Position numbers and translations under genes: made by a program. Shown piece after piece: positions 39,517 to 48,132 of a DNA stretch of 64,000 nucleotides. Source of the DNA: Sphingomonas sp. KR3-1 (GTDB taxonomy: Bacteria; Pseudomonadota; Alphaproteobacteria; Sphingomonadales; Sphingomonadaceae). The DNA lies in contig NZ_JBDZDQ010000002.1 of assembly GCF_040049295.1 (NCBI RefSeq), positions 744,001 through 808,000 of the forward strand, in the 5' to 3' direction. Numbering within the stretch: position 1 is the first letter of the stretch; every line of letters begins with the position of its first letter. A model generated the notes under the pieces. The model was not told the origin of the DNA, did no database searches, and saw only the letters and a program-made list of their open reading frames with translations.

Positions 39517-41043
39517 ATGCTCAAGCTCATCATCTGGGACCTCGACGACACGCTCTGGGCCGGCACGCTCGCCGATGGCGATGCCGTGCAGCTCCACCAG
39601 CACCGCGCCGAGCTGGTCCGCGCCTTCAACGCGCGCGGGATCGTCTCCTCGATCTGCTCGAAGAACGATCGGGCCACCGCCCAGGCGAAGCTGACCGAGC
39701 TCGGCCTGTGGGACGCGTTCGTCTTCCCCCACATCGCCTTCACCCCCAAGCCCGAGGCGATCCGTGCGATCCTCGCGGACATGCAGCTGCGCGCGCCCGA
39801 CGTCCTCTTCGTCGACGACAACCCGCTCAACCTGCGCGAAGTCGCCCACGCGATCCCCGACCTCCAGCTGCTCGACATCACGCAGCCGGGCGCCGACGAC
39901 CATCTCGCCGGCCTGCTCGCGACCACTCCGCCGGGCAAGAGCCGCGTCGAGCGCTACCGCATGCTCGAGCGCCGCAAGGCCGATCGCGCCGCGCTGCCCG
40001 CGCTGTCCAATCATGATTTCCTGCGCAGCTGCGGGATCCACGCCACCGCGCCCTATCTCATGGACAATCTCGACTTCGCGCCGCGCATCGCCGACTTGGT
40101 CAACCGCTCGAACCAGCTCAACTATACCGGCTCGCGCGTCGAGCAGGCGCAGCTCGAGGCCGACATCATCGATGTCGTCGCCTATGACAGCTGGTCGATC
40201 TTCGCCTGGGACGCCTATGGCCGCCACGGCCTGGTCGGCTTCGTCATGGTCGATCGTGCCGCCGGGCGCTTCGTCCATTTCACTTTCTCGTGCCGGATCA
40301 TGCACATGGGCGTGGAAGCGTATGCGCTGTCCAAGGTCCGTGAGAAGTGGCCGGATATCGACACCGGCAGCTGGGATTTCGACCGCACCGATCCCGACTG
40401 GATCGCCGACAGCGATTTCAACGATCCCGCGGTCCGCGCCACGATCCTCGCCGAGCAGGCGCCGCAGTTGATGCCCGATCCGGCGATCCGCATCCTGTTC
40501 GACTGCCAGTCCGGCGGCATCGCGCATTTCAGCCGTTTCCGTCCCGCGATCGAGTTCGATCACCATCCGCGCGTCTTCGCGATGCGGATGATGGACGATG
40601 GCAGCTGGCAGGACCAAAGCTTCCCGCCCTTCCTCGTCTATGGCGCCGCGGTCGATTATCTCGACAATCGCTGGGGCGAGCGCTGGCCGCTGGTCGATAT
40701 CGGCCTCTACCAGACCTGCGTCGTCCGCACGCTGATCATGCTGCTCGAGCAGGATCGCCGCATGCTCGTCGTCCTCCCGCCCGAGGACGCGCCGGCGGAC
40801 AAGTACCGCGCCGGCCTCAACCTCACGCCCGAGCGCTGTCGTCGCCTCAACGCGATCTGGCGCCAGGCCGCGCGCGAGAATCCCGAGCGTCTCTGGATAC
40901 TCGACATCGCCGATATCGCCGGCGCGGACGAGATGGCCGACGTCACCCATCTCCATGCCGGCCTGCTCCGCAAGATTGCCGGCCAGGTCGATTGCTGGAT
41001 CGACGCGGTCGCGCTGGGTGGAGGCGCGCGCGAGGCAGCCTAG
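39517..41043 (+). CDS. FkbH-like HAD-family protein
   Basis: 508 residues. The N-terminal HAD domain has the nucleophile motif LIIWDLDDTLWAG (D-x-D-x-T), then ICSKNDRATAQ and VLFVDDNPLNLREV. The middle and C-terminal parts (RIADLVNRSNQLNYTGSRV; DAYGRHGLVGFVMVD; FTFSCRIMHMGVEAYAL) match FkbH-like proteins, which load glyceryl units onto acyl carrier proteins in polyketide pathways or act in glycan modification. No polyketide or peptide synthase is nearby. The only carrier protein in the window is at 44.6 kb. Its stop overlaps that of the converging Lrp gene. The role is unclear. Confidence 0.85.
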   Translation: MLKLIIWDLDDTLWAGTLADGDAVQLHQHRAELVRAFNARGIVSSICSKNDRATAQAKLTELGLWDAFVFPHIAFTPKPEAIRAILADMQLRAPDVLFVDDNPLNLREVAHAIPDLQLLDITQPGADDHLAGLLATTPPGKSRVERYRMLERRKADRAALPALSNHDFLRSCGIHATAPYLMDNLDFAPRIADLVNRSNQLNYTGSRVEQAQLEADIIDVVAYDSWSIFAWDAYGRHGLVGFVMVDRAAGRFVHFTFSCRIMHMGVEAYALSKVREKWPDIDTGSWDFDRTDPDWIADSDFNDPAVRATILAEQAPQLMPDPAIRILFDCQSGGIAHFSRFRPAIEFDHHPRVFAMRMMDDGSWQDQSFPPFLVYGAAVDYLDNRWGERWPLVDIGLYQTCVVRTLIMLLEQDRRMLVVLPPEDAPADKYRAGLNLTPERCRRLNAIWRQAARENPERLWILDIADIAGADEMADVTHLHAGLLRKIAGQVDCWIDAVALGGGAREAA

Positions 41044-41528
41044 GGGATGATGACGTCGGTCCCCGCCTTCACCCGGTCGAGCGCGATCAGCGAGCGATAG
41101 CTGGCGATAAACGCATTCTCCGAGAACAGCCGCTTGGTCAGCGCCGAATAGGCCCGCATGTCCGAGGTGACGATCACCAGCATGAAGCTCACGCCGCCGG
41201 TAACGTAATAGCATTGCTGCACCTCGGCGGTGTCGAGGAACAGCTGCCGCGCCTGCTCCACCGTCGGCGCGCGCTCGTCGATCAATTGCACCTCGACGAT
41301 CGAGGTGATGGTAAGCGGCACCGCGTCGGGATCGACGATCGCCACGTTGCGCGCGATCACGCCCGACGCCTCGATCGCGGCGATCCGCCTTTGCACTGCC
41401 GCCGCCGAAAGGCTCACCGCCTCGCCGATCTTTCGCTGCGGCAGCTTGTTGTCCGCCTGCACGAGTCGCAGGATCGCGCGGTCGAAGCGGTCGAGGTCGC
41501 GCGGGGCTTTGTTGAGCGGATCGGGCAT
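41040..41528 (-). CDS. Lrp/AsnC-family transcriptional regulator
   Basis: 162 residues from ATG 41528; a TTG at 41564 could add twelve residues, and neither has a strong ribosome-binding site. The N-terminal helix-turn-helix reads LDRFDRAILRLVQADNKLPQRKIGEAVSLSAAAVQRRIAAIEASGVI. The C-terminal ligand-binding domain follows (~65-150, VEVQLIDERAPTVEQARQLF). It is divergent from an EamA-family transporter with 89 bases between, so it probably controls that exporter in response to an amino acid. Its end overlaps the converging FkbH-like gene by four bases. Confidence 0.93.
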   Translation of the reverse strand: MPDPLNKAPRDLDRFDRAILRLVQADNKLPQRKIGEAVSLSAAAVQRRIAAIEASGVIARNVAIVDPDAVPLTITSIVEVQLIDERAPTVEQARQLFLDTAEVQQCYYVTGGVSFMLVIVTSDMRAYSALTKRLFSENAFIASYRSLIALDRVKAGTDVIIP

Positions 41529-41617
41529 GCGCCGGGTTTTTGTTGCATTCGGCCTGCCAATCAAGAGCGCCTGGCTCGCATAAGTGATGATATTCCCCGC
41601 CGTGGAAGGGGAATGAC

Positions 41618-42571
41618 ATGCCGCAGGACCGCCGATCGCTGGCGCTGGGCGTCCTGTGCGGCGCCGCTGCCGGTGCGCTCTGGGGCCTGGTGTTCCTCGC
41701 GCCCGAGTTCGCCCGCGCCTTTAGTCCGCTCGAGCTGACCATCGGCCGCTACCTCGCTTATGGCCTGCTCTCCGCCGCACTGCTCGCGCCGCGCTGGCGC
41801 CGCGTCTTCGCGCACCTCCACGCCGCCGAATGGCGCGCGCTGCTCTGGCTCGGGCTCGCCGGCAACACGCTCTATTATGTTCTGCTCGCCAGCGCGGTGC
41901 AGCTCGGCGGCGCGGCGATGACCTCGCTGGTGATCGGCTTCCTCCCCGTGCTGGTGACCATCGCCGGCAGCCGCGCCCAGGGGGCGGTGCCGCTCGCCCG
42001 GCTCGCGCCTTCGCTACTGCTCTGCGCGGCCGGCGCGGCGTGCATTGGCGGCCAGGCGCTGTTCCTGCCCTCGACGCGCCCGGTGGCTGCCCAGCTCGCG
42101 GGCTTCGCCTGCGCGCTTGGCGCGCTCGCGTCCTGGGGAGCCTTCGCGATCGGCAACAGCCATATGCTCGCCCGGGTCAGGGCCATCTCCGCGCATGACT
42201 GGAGCCTGTTGATCGGCATCGTCACCGGGGCGCAGAGCCTCGCGCTGATCCCGCTCGCGCTGCTGCTCGGCACCGCGCACCACGGGCCCATGGACTGGGC
42301 GCTGTTCGCCGCGGTCTCGATCGGCGTCGCGCTGTTCGCCTCGGTGATCGGCAACGCGCTGTGGAACCGGATGAGCCGCCTGTTGCCGCTTACGCTCGCC
42401 GGGCAGATGATCACCTTCGAGACACTGTTCGCGCTGCTCTACGCCTTCGCCTGGGAGGGCAGGGGCCCGACGCTACTCGAAGCGGCGGCGTTCGCGCTGG
42501 TGGTGGCGAGCGTGGTGACCTGCCTCGCGGCGCATCGGCGGCCTGCAAATCCCTCTCCCGCGAAGCGGTAG
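41618..42571 (+). CDS. EamA/DMT-family transporter
   Basis: 317 residues with ten predicted membrane helices in two EamA repeats (GVLCGAAAGALWGLVFLAPEF at the N-terminus; WALFAAVSIGVALFASVIGNALWN in the second half). Such proteins export amino acids or small metabolites. It pairs with the divergent Lrp/AsnC regulator, a common arrangement for amino-acid efflux. The 3' end carries a hairpin (42550-42576) that overlaps the stop and probably serves as terminator between it and the converging oxidoreductase gene. Confidence 0.9.
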   Translation: MPQDRRSLALGVLCGAAAGALWGLVFLAPEFARAFSPLELTIGRYLAYGLLSAALLAPRWRRVFAHLHAAEWRALLWLGLAGNTLYYVLLASAVQLGGAAMTSLVIGFLPVLVTIAGSRAQGAVPLARLAPSLLLCAAGAACIGGQALFLPSTRPVAAQLAGFACALGALASWGAFAIGNSHMLARVRAISAHDWSLLIGIVTGAQSLALIPLALLLGTAHHGPMDWALFAAVSIGVALFASVIGNALWNRMSRLLPLTLAGQMITFETLFALLYAFAWEGRGPTLLEAAAFALVVASVVTCLAAHRRPANPSPAKR

Positions 42572-42576
42572 AGGGA
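42550..42576. terminator. Hairpin between converging genes
   Basis: TCCCTCT (42550-42556) pairs with AGAGGGA (42570-42576), with CGC/GCG pairing inside around a GAA loop. It overlaps the transporter stop and ends two bases before the stop of the opposing oxidoreductase gene. Confidence 0.55.
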
Positions 42577-42577
42577 G

Positions 42578-44215
42578 TTAGCTCCCCACCAAGCTCCGCG
42601 CCACCGCCTCGGCGGCCTTGATCCCGTCGATCGCGGCGGAGAGGATCCCGCCCGCATAGCCCGCGCCTTCGCCGGCCGGGAACAGCTGCGCGACGTTCAG
42701 GCTCTGGTGATCCTTCCCCCGCGTGATCCGCACCGGCGAGGAGGTCCGCGTCTCCACGCCCGTCATGATCGCATCGTGATGGTCGTAGTTCGCGATCTGC
42801 CGCCCGAACACCGGCAGCGCCTCGCGGAACGCCTCGATCACGAAGCCGGGCAGGCATTCGGCCAGGTCGGTCATCTTCACCCCCGGCTTGTACGACGGGA
42901 TGACTTCGCCCAGCGCAGTCGAGGCGCGCCCCGCGAGCAGGTCGCCGACCAGCTGCCCGGGCGCATGATAGTTGGAGCCGCCGGCGAGGAACGCCATGTC
43001 CTCCCAGTGCCGTTGCAGCTCGATCCCGGCGAGCGGCCCGCCCGGAAAGTCCTTCGCCGGATCGATCGCCACCACCAGTCCCGAATTCGCATTGAACTCG
43101 GCGCGCGAATATTGGCTCATCCCGTTGGTGACGACGCGGCCTTCCTCGCTGGTCGCCGCCACCACGCGTCCGCCTGGGCACATGCAGAAGCTGTAGACGC
43201 TGCGCCCGTTCGAGGCGTGATGGACCAGGCTGTACGCCGCCGCGCCCAGGTCCGGATGCCCGGCGCACTGGCCGAAGCGCGCCCGGTCGATCCAGCTCTG
43301 CGGATGCTCGATCCGCACCCCGATCGCGAAGGGCTTGGCTTCGATGTGCACGCCGCGGCGGTGGAGCATCTCGAAGGTCGGCCGCGCGCTGTGCCCTACG
43401 GCGAGCACGACATGATCGGCCTCGAGGAAGCTGCTCTCGCCCGCCGCAAGATCGTGCAGGTGCAGGCCGCGCATCCGCTGGTTGCCGTCGGGCAGCCGCT
43501 CGAGCTCGAGATCGTCGACCCGCGTCTCCCAGCGATATTCGCCGCCGAGCGCCTCGATCGTCCGGCGCATGCTTTCGACCATCGTGACCAGCCGGAAGGT
43601 GCCGATATGCGGATGCGCTTCCCACAGGATGTCGTCGGGCGCGCCGGCCTTCACGAACTCCTCGAGCACCTTGCGGCCGAGGAAGCGCGGGTCCTTCACC
43701 CGGCAATAGAGCTTGCCGTCGGAAAAGGTGCCGGCGCCGCCCTCGCCGAACTGGACGTTGCTGTCAGGGTTGAGCTCGCCGCGCCGCCACAGGCCCCAGG
43801 TGTCCTTGGTCCGCTGGCGCACCACCTTGCCGCGGTCGAGGATGATCGGCCGGAATCCCATTTGCGCCAGGATCAGCCCGGCGAACAGCCCGCACGGCCC
43901 CGCGCCGATCACCACCGGGCGCACGCCGCTCCAGCCGGCGGGTGCCATCACCGGGAAGTTGTAGCGCATGTCCGGTGTCGGGCGCAGGTCCTTGTCGTCC
44001 GGAAAGCGCGCCAGCACCGCGGCCTCGTCGGCCAGTTCGACATCGACGGTGTAGACCAGCTGGATCGCGTTGCGCCGGCGCGCGTCGTTGCCGCGGCGAT
44101 AGACGCTATGGCCCTTCAGTTCGGCAGGTTCGATGCCCAGCCGCGTGGCGATCGCCGCGGGCAGGGCCTCGGGCGCATGGTCGAGCGGCAGATAGAGTCC
44201 GGAAAGGCGAAGCAT
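42578..44215 (-). CDS. FAD-dependent oxidoreductase (COG2509 type)
   Basis: 545 residues. A dinucleotide-binding motif PVVIGAGPCGLFAGLILAQMGFRPIILDRG starts at ~100 after an N-terminal domain of about 95 residues. Further blocks are NVQFGEGGAGTFSDGKLYCRVKDP, VVLAVGHSARPTFEMLHRRGV and the C-terminal FAD segment LFPAGEGAGYAGGILSAAIDGIKAAEAVA. This architecture matches uncharacterised FAD dehydrogenases found in most bacteria. No substrate is known. It is a single gene with a long repeat-rich region upstream. Confidence 0.88.
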   Translation of the reverse strand: MLRLSGLYLPLDHAPEALPAAIATRLGIEPAELKGHSVYRRGNDARRRNAIQLVYTVDVELADEAAVLARFPDDKDLRPTPDMRYNFPVMAPAGWSGVRPVVIGAGPCGLFAGLILAQMGFRPIILDRGKVVRQRTKDTWGLWRRGELNPDSNVQFGEGGAGTFSDGKLYCRVKDPRFLGRKVLEEFVKAGAPDDILWEAHPHIGTFRLVTMVESMRRTIEALGGEYRWETRVDDLELERLPDGNQRMRGLHLHDLAAGESSFLEADHVVLAVGHSARPTFEMLHRRGVHIEAKPFAIGVRIEHPQSWIDRARFGQCAGHPDLGAAAYSLVHHASNGRSVYSFCMCPGGRVVAATSEEGRVVTNGMSQYSRAEFNANSGLVVAIDPAKDFPGGPLAGIELQRHWEDMAFLAGGSNYHAPGQLVGDLLAGRASTALGEVIPSYKPGVKMTDLAECLPGFVIEAFREALPVFGRQIANYDHHDAIMTGVETRTSSPVRITRGKDHQSLNVAQLFPAGEGAGYAGGILSAAIDGIKAAEAVARSLVGS

Positions 44216-44254
44216 CGCGAGCCTCTAGCGGGGAATGGGCTGCAAACCAAACCC

Positions 44255-44388
44255 CTCTCCCCATCGGGGAGAGGGAGGGGCCCGCTCGGCAAAGCCGAGT
44301 GGGAGGGAGAGGGGCAGGGGAAAGGTTCCGGATTGCCCCTCTCCCGACCTCGCTACGCTCGGCCACCCTCTCCCCGAGGGGGAGAGGG
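44255..44388. repeat. Cluster of GC-rich palindromes upstream of acp
   Basis: The 398-base gap between the FAD oxidoreductase and acp has no gene. It holds three hairpins: CTCTCCCC-ATC-GGGGAGAG (44255-44273), CCCGCTCGGC-AAA-GCCGAGTGGG (44281-44303, one G-T pair) and CCCTCTCCCC-GAG-GGGGAGAGGG (44366-44388). The outer two share arms and could also pair with each other. The remaining 44400-44613 should hold the acp-spt promoter. Confidence 0.65.
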
Positions 44389-44613
44389 GAAGTTGCTTGC
44401 AATGTAGGATTTCGTCTGGTTTCCTTGGCCCATGACCGGGTCCGGGCCCCGCCGTTCCAGAAAATGCGCCTCTGCGCCGCCCCCGATCGCTCCAAAACAA
44501 AGTGAAACGATTTGCCTCGACTCCCTTCACTTTGCCGCCGCGCTTGCCCCGTCGGCGGCCCCTTTCCGCCGCAATCGCTTGGCACTGGGAAACGATATCA
44601 CTAGAGGGACCCC

Positions 44614-44856
44614 ATGACCGACCGCGCTTCCGTCTTCGAGACCGTCACCGCCCAGATCGAGCCTTTCAACAAGAAGGGCGTCGCGCTGACCGACAGCACC
44701 ACCTTCGCCGGCGACCTGGAGTGGGACAGCCTGACCGTGATGGATTTCGTCGCGGCGATTGAGGACGAGTTCGACATCATCATCACGATGAACATGCAGG
44801 CCGAGATCGAGAATATCGGCCAGCTGGTCGATGCCGTGCAGAAGCTCAAGGGCTAA
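44614..44856 (+). CDS. Acyl carrier protein dedicated to sphingolipid synthesis
   Basis: 80 residues. The phosphopantetheine attachment site is Ser39 in GDLEWDSLTVMDFVAAIEDEF. Acyl carrier proteins directly upstream of serine palmitoyltransferase are characteristic of sphingolipid-making bacteria and are thought to present the acyl chain to that enzyme. The spt start lies 5 bases after the stop, so the two are co-transcribed. It is not the housekeeping AcpP, whose motif and fatty-acid gene neighbours differ. Confidence 0.93.
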   Translation: MTDRASVFETVTAQIEPFNKKGVALTDSTTFAGDLEWDSLTVMDFVAAIEDEFDIIITMNMQAEIENIGQLVDAVQKLKG

Positions 44857-44861
44857 CAGCG

Positions 44862-46124
44862 GTGACCGACGGACTGAACACGCCCGACGCGCTGCCCGCC
44901 AACCCGGCCGATGTGGCGCCCGAAACCGACCTGATGTCGAAGTTCGATGCGCTGATCAACGAGCGCGAGCGGCTGCTCGCCAGCGGCGTCACCGATCCCT
45001 ATGCGGTGGTGATGGAGCAGGTGAAGTCGCCCACCCAGGCGGTGATCAAGGGCAAGGACACGATCCTGCTCGGCACCTACAACTACATGGGCATGACCTT
45101 CGATCCGGACGTCATCCAGGCCGGCAAGGACGCGCTCGACAAGTTCGGCTCGGGCACCAACGGCAGCCGCATGCTCAACGGCACCTTCCACGATCACATG
45201 GAAGTCGAGCAGGCGCTGCGCGATTTCTACGGCGTCTCGGGCGCGATCGTCTTCTCGACCGGCTACATGGCCAATCTCGGCATGATCTCCACTTTGGTGG
45301 GCAAGGGCGAGTATGTCATCCTCGACGCGGACAGCCACGCGTCGATCTATGACGGCTGCAAGCAGGGCAATGCCGAGATCGTCCGCTTCCGCCACAACAG
45401 CGTCGAGGATCTCGACAAGCGCCTTGGCCGCCTGCCCAAGGAAGCCGGCAAGCTGGTCGTGCTCGAGGGCGTCTATTCGATGCTCGGCGACATCGCGCCG
45501 CTCAAGGAAATGGTCGAAGTCGCCAAGAAGCACGGCGCGATGGTGCTGTCGGACGAGGCGCACTCGATGGGCTTTTTCGGCCCCAATGGCCGCGGCGTTT
45601 ATGAGGAGCAGGGGCTCGAGGGCCAGGTCGATTTCGTCGTCGGCACCTTCTCCAAGTCGGTCGGCACCGTCGGCGGCTTCTGCGTGTCGAACCACCCGAA
45701 GTTCGAGGCGATCCGCCTCGCCTGCCGCCCGTACATCTTCACTGCGTCGCTGCCGCCTTCGGTGGTCGCCACCGCGGCGATGTCGATCCGCAAGCTGATG
45801 CATGCGCACAACAAGCGCCAGCATCTGTGGGAAAATGCCCGCACGCTGCATGGCGGGCTCAAGGAAATGGGCTTCAAGCTCGGCACCGAGAACCCCGATT
45901 CGGCGATCATCGCGGTGATCCTCGAGGATCAGGTGCAGGGCGCGATGATGTGGCAGGCGCTGCTCGATGGCGGTCTCTATGTGAACCTCGCCCGCCCGCC
46001 CGCGACGCCGGCCGGCACCTTCCTGCTGCGCTGCTCGCTCTGCGCCGAGCACACGCCCGAGCAGATCCAGACCGTGCTGGGCATGTTCAAGGCGGCGGGC
46101 CAGGCAGTGGGCGTGATCGGCTGA
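44862..46124 (+). CDS. spt: Serine palmitoyltransferase
   Basis: 420 residues from a GTG, the same length as the Sphingomonas paucimobilis enzyme, to which it appears closely similar throughout. It condenses L-serine with an acyl thioester to 3-ketosphinganine, the first step of sphingolipid synthesis, using PLP. Lys265 (in TFSKSVGTVGGF) forms the Schiff base, His159 stacks on PLP (DADSHASIYDG), and Asp231/His234 (SDEAHSMGF) hold the cofactor, at the same numbers as in that enzyme. It is a soluble homodimer. It follows the dedicated acp. Confidence 0.97.
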   Translation: MTDGLNTPDALPANPADVAPETDLMSKFDALINERERLLASGVTDPYAVVMEQVKSPTQAVIKGKDTILLGTYNYMGMTFDPDVIQAGKDALDKFGSGTNGSRMLNGTFHDHMEVEQALRDFYGVSGAIVFSTGYMANLGMISTLVGKGEYVILDADSHASIYDGCKQGNAEIVRFRHNSVEDLDKRLGRLPKEAGKLVVLEGVYSMLGDIAPLKEMVEVAKKHGAMVLSDEAHSMGFFGPNGRGVYEEQGLEGQVDFVVGTFSKSVGTVGGFCVSNHPKFEAIRLACRPYIFTASLPPSVVATAAMSIRKLMHAHNKRQHLWENARTLHGGLKEMGFKLGTENPDSAIIAVILEDQVQGAMMWQALLDGGLYVNLARPPATPAGTFLLRCSLCAEHTPEQIQTVLGMFKAAGQAVGVIG

Positions 46125-46169
46125 GGATGCTTCCCACGATCGTTCGGCTCGATTAAAACCGTCGGCGGA

Positions 46170-48131
46170 ATGAGCGAGAGCAACACTGCCCTGGATCGGG
46201 TTGTCCGGGCGAGCAACTGGCGTTTCATGCTGCTCGGCGCGCTGGCGCTGCTCGGCATCGCCGTGCTCGCCGCGGTGGCGCTCATCCAGCAGCGCACCGA
46301 CGCCGAGCGCGACCGGGCGATCTCGCTCCAGCAGCACACCTTCGAAGTGATCATGCGCGCCAACCAGCTCTCCGGCGCGATCGCCGAGGCGGAGGCGGCG
46401 CTGGGTCGCTATGTCGTCAGCGCCGACAAGAAGCTCGGCCGGCAATATAGCGAGCAGTGGGACCGCGCCGGCGAGCAGCTCGAGCGGCTGCGCCAGGCGA
46501 CTGCGGACAATCCCGCCCAGGTCGAGCGGCTCGCCGAGCTCAAGCGTGCCTTCGATGCCCGCGGCAAGGAGCTCGCCACCACCGCGCTCTATTCGGCGTT
46601 CAAGCGCGACCGCGATGCCTGGGGCAGCTATTATCAGGTCCGCCAGAGCCCGGCACGCAGCAAGCTCGAGGCGTTGCTCGACCAGATCGTCGATTCCGAG
46701 CGCGTGCTTCTCCAGGACCGCACCCGGGCGGCCTCGGCGCTGATCGCCAATTCGGGGCTTGCATCGCGGGTCCTCACGGCGTTCGGCATCCTGATCGTGC
46801 TCGGCGCGGTGCTGCTCGGCTGGCTGGCGATCGAGGCGCTGAGCGAGCGCGCGGTCGCCGATGCCAATGCCGATGCCGAGCGCGAGCGCGCCGTCGAACT
46901 GCAGCAGGCCGTCGCCGAGGCGACCGAGCAACTCCGCGCCGAGGCGGGCGAGCGCGAGGCGGCGCAGGAGCAGCTCCGCCAGGCGCAGAAGATGGAGGCG
47001 GTCGGCCAGCTGACTGGTGGGATCGCGCATGATTTCAACAACATGCTCGCCGTCGTTCTGGGAGGTTTGGAGCTAGCCAAGCGCCACCTCCACACCGGCG
47101 GCCCCGATGCCCAGCGCCATATCGAGAATGCGATGGAGGGCGCCAATCGCGCTGCCGCGCTCACTCGCCGCCTGCTCGCCTTTTCCCGTGCCGAGCCGCT
47201 GCTTCCCGAAGCCGTCGAGGCGGGGGCACTGATCGAGGGCATGGAAGACCTGCTCGACCGCACGCTGGGCGACGGCGTCGCGGTCGAGACGCGGGATGCC
47301 GGCAAGGGCTGGCGGATCTGGGTCGATCGCCACCAGCTCGAGAATGCGCTGCTCAACTTGGCGGTGAATGCCCGCGATGCGATGGAGGGGCAGGGCACGC
47401 TGCGCATCGTCACCGGTGGTACCTCGCTTGCCGAGAACCAGATCGGAGAGAGCCTGGCCGGCGACTATGTCACGATCGAGGTCGGCGACACCGGCATGGG
47501 CATGACGCCCGACGTGCTCGAGCGCGTGTTCGAGCCCTTCTTCACCACCAAGCCGGTCGGCCAGGGCACCGGCCTCGGGCTCAGCCAGATCTTCGGCTTC
47601 GTCCGCCAGTCGGGCGGCGAGATCGGCATCGATACCGTGCCGGGTCAGGGCACGCGCGTCACGCTCTACATGCCACGCTACATCGGCGAGGCGGTGGCGG
47701 AAGCGGCCCCTGCCGCCGAGCGGGCCTCGGTGCCGAGCGACCGCGCGCTCGAGATCCTGGTGGTCGAGGACGATCCCCGCGTGCTGGCGCTCAGCTTGGG
47801 CGCGCTTCAGGAGCTAGGCCACCGCGCCACCGGCTGCGAGGATCCGCTGGCAGCGCCCGCCGCGATCGCCGCGATGCCGTCGCTCGACCTGATCGTGTCC
47901 GACGTGCTGATGCCGGGCCAGACCGGCCCCGAGATGATCGCGGCGCTGAATGGACGGATCGATGGAGTAGCGGTGCTGTTCGTCACCGGCTTCGCCGGCG
48001 AGGCCGATGCCGCGATCTTCCAGGGCCGCACCGTACTGCGCAAACCCTTTACCATCGCCGGGCTGGAAGCGGCGGTGGAGGAAGCGATGGGGCAGGAAGC
48101 GCGCCGCGCGGGCAGGGCTGCGGCGGTGTAG
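46170..48131 (+). CDS. Hybrid sensor histidine kinase/response regulator
   Basis: 653 residues. Two membrane helices (~17-40 and ~196-218) bracket a CHASE3-like periplasmic helical sensor. A coiled region (~220-270) leads to HisKA with His287 in GQLTGGIAHDFNNMLAVV and to an intact HATPase (NLAVNARDAM, GDTGMGMTPDVLERVFEPFFTTK, GQGTGLGLSQIFGF). A C-terminal receiver domain carries Asp578 in DLIVSDVLMPGQTGPE. It lies 45 bases after spt, on the same strand, and may be co-transcribed. No DNA-binding regulator is beside it, so its output is unknown. Confidence 0.93.
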   Translation: MSESNTALDRVVRASNWRFMLLGALALLGIAVLAAVALIQQRTDAERDRAISLQQHTFEVIMRANQLSGAIAEAEAALGRYVVSADKKLGRQYSEQWDRAGEQLERLRQATADNPAQVERLAELKRAFDARGKELATTALYSAFKRDRDAWGSYYQVRQSPARSKLEALLDQIVDSERVLLQDRTRAASALIANSGLASRVLTAFGILIVLGAVLLGWLAIEALSERAVADANADAERERAVELQQAVAEATEQLRAEAGEREAAQEQLRQAQKMEAVGQLTGGIAHDFNNMLAVVLGGLELAKRHLHTGGPDAQRHIENAMEGANRAAALTRRLLAFSRAEPLLPEAVEAGALIEGMEDLLDRTLGDGVAVETRDAGKGWRIWVDRHQLENALLNLAVNARDAMEGQGTLRIVTGGTSLAENQIGESLAGDYVTIEVGDTGMGMTPDVLERVFEPFFTTKPVGQGTGLGLSQIFGFVRQSGGEIGIDTVPGQGTRVTLYMPRYIGEAVAEAAPAAERASVPSDRALEILVVEDDPRVLALSLGALQELGHRATGCEDPLAAPAAIAAMPSLDLIVSDVLMPGQTGPEMIAALNGRIDGVAVLFVTGFAGEADAAIFQGRTVLRKPFTIAGLEAAVEEAMGQEARRAGRAAAV

Positions 48132-48132
48132 C

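Noticed and set aside
42707..44407. Plus-strand protein opposite the FAD oxidoreductase and extending into the repeat cluster
   Set aside because: It has no recognisable domain and His/Arg/Ala-biased composition. The minus-strand gene has full family signatures.
39517..46124. FkbH-like gene, acyl carrier protein and the 2-oxoamine synthase as a polyketide or non-ribosomal peptide cluster
   Set aside because: No ketosynthase, acyltransferase or adenylation modules are present. The synthase matches serine palmitoyltransferase and its carrier is explained by sphingolipid synthesis.
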